Shown piece after piece: positions 16,044 to 18,612 of a DNA stretch of 18,612 bases. Source of the stretch: Verrucomicrobia subdivision 3 bacterium UBA693 (lineage in GTDB: Bacteria; Verrucomicrobiota; Verrucomicrobiia; Limisphaerales; UBA8199). The stretch lies in NCBI GenBank assembly GCA_002298785.1, contig DBMR01000057.1, positions 1-18,612 on the forward strand, given 5' to 3'. Made by a program: the position numbers and the translations under genes. Positions within the stretch are counted from its first letter, which is position 1, and the number at the start of each line of letters is the position of its first letter. The notes under the pieces were generated by a model, which saw nothing but the letters and a program-made list of their open reading frames with translations, made no database searches and was not told the DNA's origin.

Positions 16044-16152
16044 CACCCGGCGCCAGCCGAACCCGCTCGGCTTGGGCAGCAAACTCCAATCGGGTTTCCC
16101 TTCCCAATCAGCCAAGCTTCCCACCTGCCCGGCGGGTCAAGTCGCTGGGTGA

Positions 16153-16170
16153 TTCAAGCTTGGGCTTGAA
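16153..16170 (+). repeat. Hairpin upstream of trpA
   Basis: TTCAAGC (16153-16159) and GCTTGAA (16164-16170) form a perfect 7-bp stem with a TTGG loop, 33 bases before the trpA start. It is not followed by a T tract. The 160-base gap between the CotH gene and trpA also holds a 6-bp stem at 16055-16072 (AGCCGA/TCGGCT) just past the CotH stop, again without a T tract, so no clear terminator separates the two genes. Confidence 0.4.
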
Positions 16171-16203
16171 ACCATGCCGTCGAAACTGGAAACTGGATCA
16201 TTC

Positions 16204-17001
16204 ATGAATCGTATCGCGGAACGTTTTGCCAAACTGCAGCGGGAAAGCCGCAAAGGCCTGGTGGTTTATATCGGGGCGGGTGATCCAAACCTGGAAGCCA
16301 CGCGGCAGTTAGCGCTCGCTTTTGACCGCTGCGGAGTGGACGTCCTGGAACTCGGCGTGCCGTTCAGCGATCCACTCGCCGATGGTTTGGTGAATCAGTT
16401 GGCGGCCCAGCGCGGGTTGGAAGCCGGGACCACTCCGGCTAAAGTGCTCGAAACCGTGGCCGCAATCCGTCGGGATTCACAAATCCCCATCGTGCTCTAT
16501 ATCTACTTCAATCTCATTCACCGCTGGGGTCTGGCGGCGTTCCTCACCGCCGCCGCCCAAGCGGGTGTGGACGGCCTCCTGGTATTGGATCTGCCACCCG
16601 AGGAAGGCGGCAAGTACGAGGAGCTAATGGCCGTGGCCGACCTCTGCAATATTTACCTCGTGGCCCCCACCACCCCGGAAGATCGAATCGCCGGCATTGT
16701 TCAGCGCGGGCGCGGGTTCATTTACTACGTCTCGCGTGAAGGCGTTACCGGAATGCAAACCTCGGTGGCGGACACCATCGGCGCGATGACGGCGGAAATT
16801 CGCCGGCACACGACGTTGCCGATCGCCGTGGGCTTCGGCATCTCCACCCCCGAGCAAGCACGCACCGTGGCGGCCAATGCGGACGCGGTGGTGGTGGGCA
16901 GCGCCATCGTGAACCAGATTGCGCGCCTAGGCACCAGCCCGGACCTGGTGCCGCAAGTGGCCAAATTTGTGGGCAGCTTGTGTTCCGCCATCAAGAATTG
17001 A
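16204..17001 (+). CDS. trpA: Tryptophan synthase alpha subunit
   Basis: Cleaves indole-3-glycerol phosphate to indole and glyceraldehyde 3-phosphate; the indole passes to TrpB. The protein has 265 residues with a TIM-barrel fold. It opens with the typical MNRIAERFAKLQRESRKGLV, and GAGDPN follows. VLELGVPFSDPLADG places the two catalytic acids at E49 and D60, the same numbers as in the Salmonella enzyme. GFIYYVSREGVTGMQ (171-185) carries the active-site tyrosine, and VGFGIST (209-215) and VVVGSAIV (229-236) form the phosphate site. The frame extends to an ATG at 16174, but the family N-terminus begins at 16204. The loop after D60 reads DGLVNQ where the usual form is DGP.IQ, and IYFNLIH stands where a YNP motif is usual. 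trpB is not adjacent; manC follows 76 bases downstream. Confidence 0.95.
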   Translation: MNRIAERFAKLQRESRKGLVVYIGAGDPNLEATRQLALAFDRCGVDVLELGVPFSDPLADGLVNQLAAQRGLEAGTTPAKVLETVAAIRRDSQIPIVLYIYFNLIHRWGLAAFLTAAAQAGVDGLLVLDLPPEEGGKYEELMAVADLCNIYLVAPTTPEDRIAGIVQRGRGFIYYVSREGVTGMQTSVADTIGAMTAEIRRHTTLPIAVGFGISTPEQARTVAANADAVVVGSAIVNQIARLGTSPDLVPQVAKFVGSLCSAIKN

Positions 17002-17005
17002 TTGA

Positions 17006-17056
17006 GCCAGCGCGGCCAAAAACGCGGCGCACCCTGGCCCGCCAAACCACGCTGGC
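17006..17056 (+). repeat. Nested stem in the trpA-manC gap
   Basis: GCCAGCG (17006-17012) pairs with CGCTGGC (17050-17056), and inside it GGCCA (17014-17018) pairs with TGGCC (17035-17039). The stem fills most of the 76-base gap and has no T tract after it. An mRNA-processing or stability element is possible; chance is not excluded. Confidence 0.35.
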
Positions 17057-17077
17057 GAGCGGAATCGCATTGAATTT

Positions 17078-18211
17078 ATGGGCAAAACAGTGAACAACTC
17101 GGATCGGTTCGTGATCATCATGGCCGGCGGCAAAGGCGAGCGGTTTTGGCCGGTGAGCCGTGAGCAAACCCCGAAGCAGCTCATCACTTTGCTGGGCGGC
17201 ACTTCCTTTCTCCAGCAAGCCGTGGCCCGCGTGGCGCCCGTGGTCCCGCACAAAAACATTTTCATTATCACGAACGAGGTCCAGGCTCCGACCGTCCGCA
17301 AGCAACTGCCCAAACTCCCCGCCGCCAACGTCATTGCGGAACCTATCGGACGCGACACCGCGCCGGCGGTCACCCTGGGAGCCGCTCTCGTGGGCGCACG
17401 CTCGACCACCGCCACGATGGCCGTGCTGCCCGCCGACCACGTCATCCATGACGAAAAGAAATTCCAACAGGTGCTCAACGATTCCTTCGACGTGGCGAGC
17501 CGGGGGCGGGCCATCGTGACGATCGGCATCAAACCCACGGAACCGGCGACCGGTTACGGCTATATCAAGGTGGGTGAACCCCTCCCCCCGCCCCAGGGCG
17601 GCAAGGCCCCTAAAACCATCTTTCACCGCGCGGAACTGTTCGTGGAGAAACCGGATTTCGAGCGGGCGCAAGGGTACCTCTCCAGCGGAAACTACCGCTG
17701 GAATGCCGGGATGTTCATCTGGTCGTTCGTGACCATCACCGAGGGGCTGCAAAAGCATCAGCCGGAATTGTATGCCGCCTGCCAGCGCTGGTTCGCCGCG
17801 GCCGGCACCCCGGCCAAGCTCCGCAAAGTGCTGGCCAGGGAATATCCGGAAATCAAAAAAGTCTCCATCGACTACGCCTTGATGGAACATGCCCAGAACG
17901 TGGTGGTGGCTGATGGCGATTTTGACTGGGACGACCTGGGTTCGTGGACGGCCCTGGGCCGGCATCTGAAAGCCGATCCCGAAGGCAACTGCGCGGTGGC
18001 CGACTTCATCCACGTCGATGGCGCCAGAAACATCATTTTCGACGCCCGCACCAAGGGCAAGCGCACTCCCATCGCTGTCGTGGGCCTGCGCGACGCCATC
18101 CTGGTGCAAACCGACGACGCCACCCTGCTCGCCCACAAAAGCCAGGCGCAAAAAATCAAGGAACTGGTCAAACGCCTCGCCGATCATCCGAAGTTCGGAA
18201 AATTGGTCTGA
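17078..18211 (+). CDS. manC: Mannose-1-phosphate guanylyltransferase
   Basis: Makes GDP-mannose from mannose 1-phosphate and GTP, a sugar donor for polysaccharides and glycoconjugates, in the cytoplasm. It has 377 residues, the short form: nucleotidyltransferase plus a brief tail, without the C-terminal phosphomannose-isomerase domain of the bifunctional enzyme. The nucleotide-binding signature AGGKGERFWPVSR (16-28) followed by PKQ is intact. EPIGRDTAPA (88-97), PADH with the metal-site Asp (118-121), FVEKPDF (188-194), WNAGMF (208-213), SIDYALME (263-270) and FDWDDLGSW (282-290) are all present. The ATG at 17078 fits the family; there is no obvious Shine-Dalgarno. It may be co-transcribed with trpA. 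A link to the surface-glycan genes to the left is possible but rests only on proximity. Confidence 0.95.
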   Translation: MGKTVNNSDRFVIIMAGGKGERFWPVSREQTPKQLITLLGGTSFLQQAVARVAPVVPHKNIFIITNEVQAPTVRKQLPKLPAANVIAEPIGRDTAPAVTLGAALVGARSTTATMAVLPADHVIHDEKKFQQVLNDSFDVASRGRAIVTIGIKPTEPATGYGYIKVGEPLPPPQGGKAPKTIFHRAELFVEKPDFERAQGYLSSGNYRWNAGMFIWSFVTITEGLQKHQPELYAACQRWFAAAGTPAKLRKVLAREYPEIKKVSIDYALMEHAQNVVVADGDFDWDDLGSWTALGRHLKADPEGNCAVADFIHVDGARNIIFDARTKGKRTPIAVVGLRDAILVQTDDATLLAHKSQAQKIKELVKRLADHPKFGKLV

Positions 18212-18246
18212 AAGCCCGTTCGCAGTTTTGCTCATAGAGTCTTGGC

Positions 18247-18275
18247 GAGAATTAGTGAGAATAGGTGAGAATTAG
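18247..18275 (+). repeat. 10-bp tandem repeat, three units (GAGAATTAGT type)
   Basis: GAGAATTAGT, GAGAATAGGT and GAGAATTAG follow head to tail, 36 bases past the manC stop. The period is close to one helical turn. It stands out as AT-rich against its GC-rich surroundings. Confidence 0.75.
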
Positions 18276-18287
18276 CCGGAAAAGACG

Positions 18288-18429
18288 AAAGAAAGTGCGG
18301 GGGTGAGACGTGGGGCGTGGGTGCCGCGGTCTCACCTTCACAATTGCGAGTCGTCGCCGCGCCGGGCCCGGACTCGTCGCTCTGCATTCCGCACTTCTTT
18401 GTCACCTCACCCTGTATGGCGTGACAAAG
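18288..18429 (+). ncRNA. Candidate structured leader RNA (hypothetical)
   Basis: Four stems can be drawn. P1: 18288-18300 with 18389-18400, 12 bp and one bulged A. P2: GGTGAGAC 18302-18309 with GTCTCACC 18329-18336. P3: CGAGTC 18347-18352 with GACTCG 18371-18376. P2 and P3 sit inside P1, a three-way-junction layout. P4: CTTTGTCAC 18397-18405 with GTGACAAAG 18421-18429, which overlaps and so competes with the end of P1. No known riboswitch class is recognised. The pairings are by eye and may be chance. Confidence 0.3.
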
Positions 18430-18561
18430 GGTGTCCCTGACGCGACAAAACGTGTGCAGAATGGGTGTCCCGTGCTGCCCGTTCTGGTTCGAGCTTTTTA
18501 CCAAGGAAGCCCTTCCCCCGAAAAACTGGACACAGTCGACCGGGTCTGAGAGAACGGAATT

Positions 18562-18612
18562 ATGAACCAGGAACAAAAGCCTAACGGGGCCAACGTGCCT
18601 AAGGTTTACACG
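18562..18612 (+). CDS. Start of an unidentified gene, cut by the window edge
   Basis: An ATG at 18562 opens a frame that stays open to the last base, giving MNQEQKPNGANVPKVYT. A polar, disordered-looking N-terminus; too short to assign. The upstream AGAACGGAATT has a weak GGA. The long repeat-rich region in front suggests this gene has its own promoter. The bases around the start codon can pair with 18481-18490, as described in the findings. Confidence 0.45.
   Translation, partial: MNQEQKPNGANVPKVYT

Larger units (their letters stand above)
18212..18561. other. 350-base intergenic region rich in inverted and direct repeats
   Basis: Between manC and the gene that starts at 18562. Open frames on both strands here (18232-18576 minus, 18310-18549 plus) show no recognisable protein character and I treat them as non-coding. 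The region carries a 10-bp tandem repeat, several inverted repeats (listed separately), the direct repeat GGGTGTCCC at 18429-18437 and 18463-18471, and CGTGACAAA/CGCGACAAA at 18420 and 18441. It presumably holds the manC terminator and the promoter and leader of the next gene, but I cannot place a clear -35/-10 pair. Confidence 0.6.

Noticed and set aside
16991..18235. 414-codon minus-strand open frame
   Set aside because: Mirrors manC, whose signature motifs are all present on the other strand.
18232..18576. 114-codon minus-strand and 79-codon plus-strand frames in the last gap
   Set aside because: No family resemblance and no start signal; the repeats and inverted repeats fit non-coding DNA better. 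Kept as intergenic.
1..18612. CRISPR array, tRNA/rRNA genes, insertion sequences, phage or toxin-antitoxin/defence genes
   Set aside because: I saw no regular repeat-spacer pattern, cloverleaf or rRNA sequence, transposase or integrase, and no gene with known defence domains; the HD and metallo-beta-lactamase proteins are not near CRISPR or nuclease partners.

Overview
The window looks like a chromosomal segment of a member of the Verrucomicrobiota, probably from the Pedosphaera/Limisphaerales side of the phylum. The reasoning is by family resemblance only. It is GC-rich and strongly coding. The large exported proteins are mosaics of modules common in that phylum: YQW-type Ig repeats, a lamin-tail/CotH mosaic, a DPDGDG...GLDP calcium-type motif, and C-termini ending in 'S.(D/N)L..W ... 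F(Y/L)R(V/L)'. The ketol-acid reductoisomerase is of the Bacteroidetes-like type and the TrpA has a DGLVNQ active-site loop. Shine-Dalgarno sequences are weak or absent in front of most starts.

Layout. (1) 1-1767, minus strand: ilvN then ilvC, two consecutive branched-chain amino-acid biosynthesis genes, ending in a strong intrinsic terminator at 33-74. (2) 1906-2727, minus: a metallo-beta-lactamase-fold hydrolase whose N-terminus looks like an XRE-type helix-turn-helix. It is divergent from (3) 2833-3447, plus, an HD-domain phosphohydrolase, which is followed by (4) 3502-5583, a full-length DUF255/YyaL (SPATA20-like) protein. (5) 5666-11634, minus: an exported carbohydrate block read as sialate O-acetylesterase -> small four-helix membrane protein (GTGA overlap) -> a 1056-residue GHL10-type glycoside hydrolase with Ig and propeller-like modules. 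(6) 11937-16043, plus, divergent from that block: a 1368-residue exported CotH-kinase/lamin-tail protein. The 302-base divergent gap carries a good sigma70-like promoter and a 22-bp palindrome. (7) 16204-18211, plus: trpA and a short-form manC (mannose-1-phosphate guanylyltransferase). (8) 18212-18561: a 350-base gap rich in inverted repeats, then the first 17 codons of an unidentified gene running off the end.

The housekeeping genes on both flanks (ilvNC, trpA, manC) make GDP-mannose, tryptophan and branched-chain amino acids. The middle 10 kb encodes proteins predicted to act outside the cytoplasm on glycans or on surface proteins. No insertion sequences, phage genes, tRNAs, rRNAs or CRISPR arrays were seen. 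The items most worth following up are the possible structured leader at 18288-18574, the palindrome/promoter in front of the CotH gene, the lamin-tail domain split by a large insertion, the HTH-hydrolase fusion, and the C-terminal module shared by two of the exported giants.
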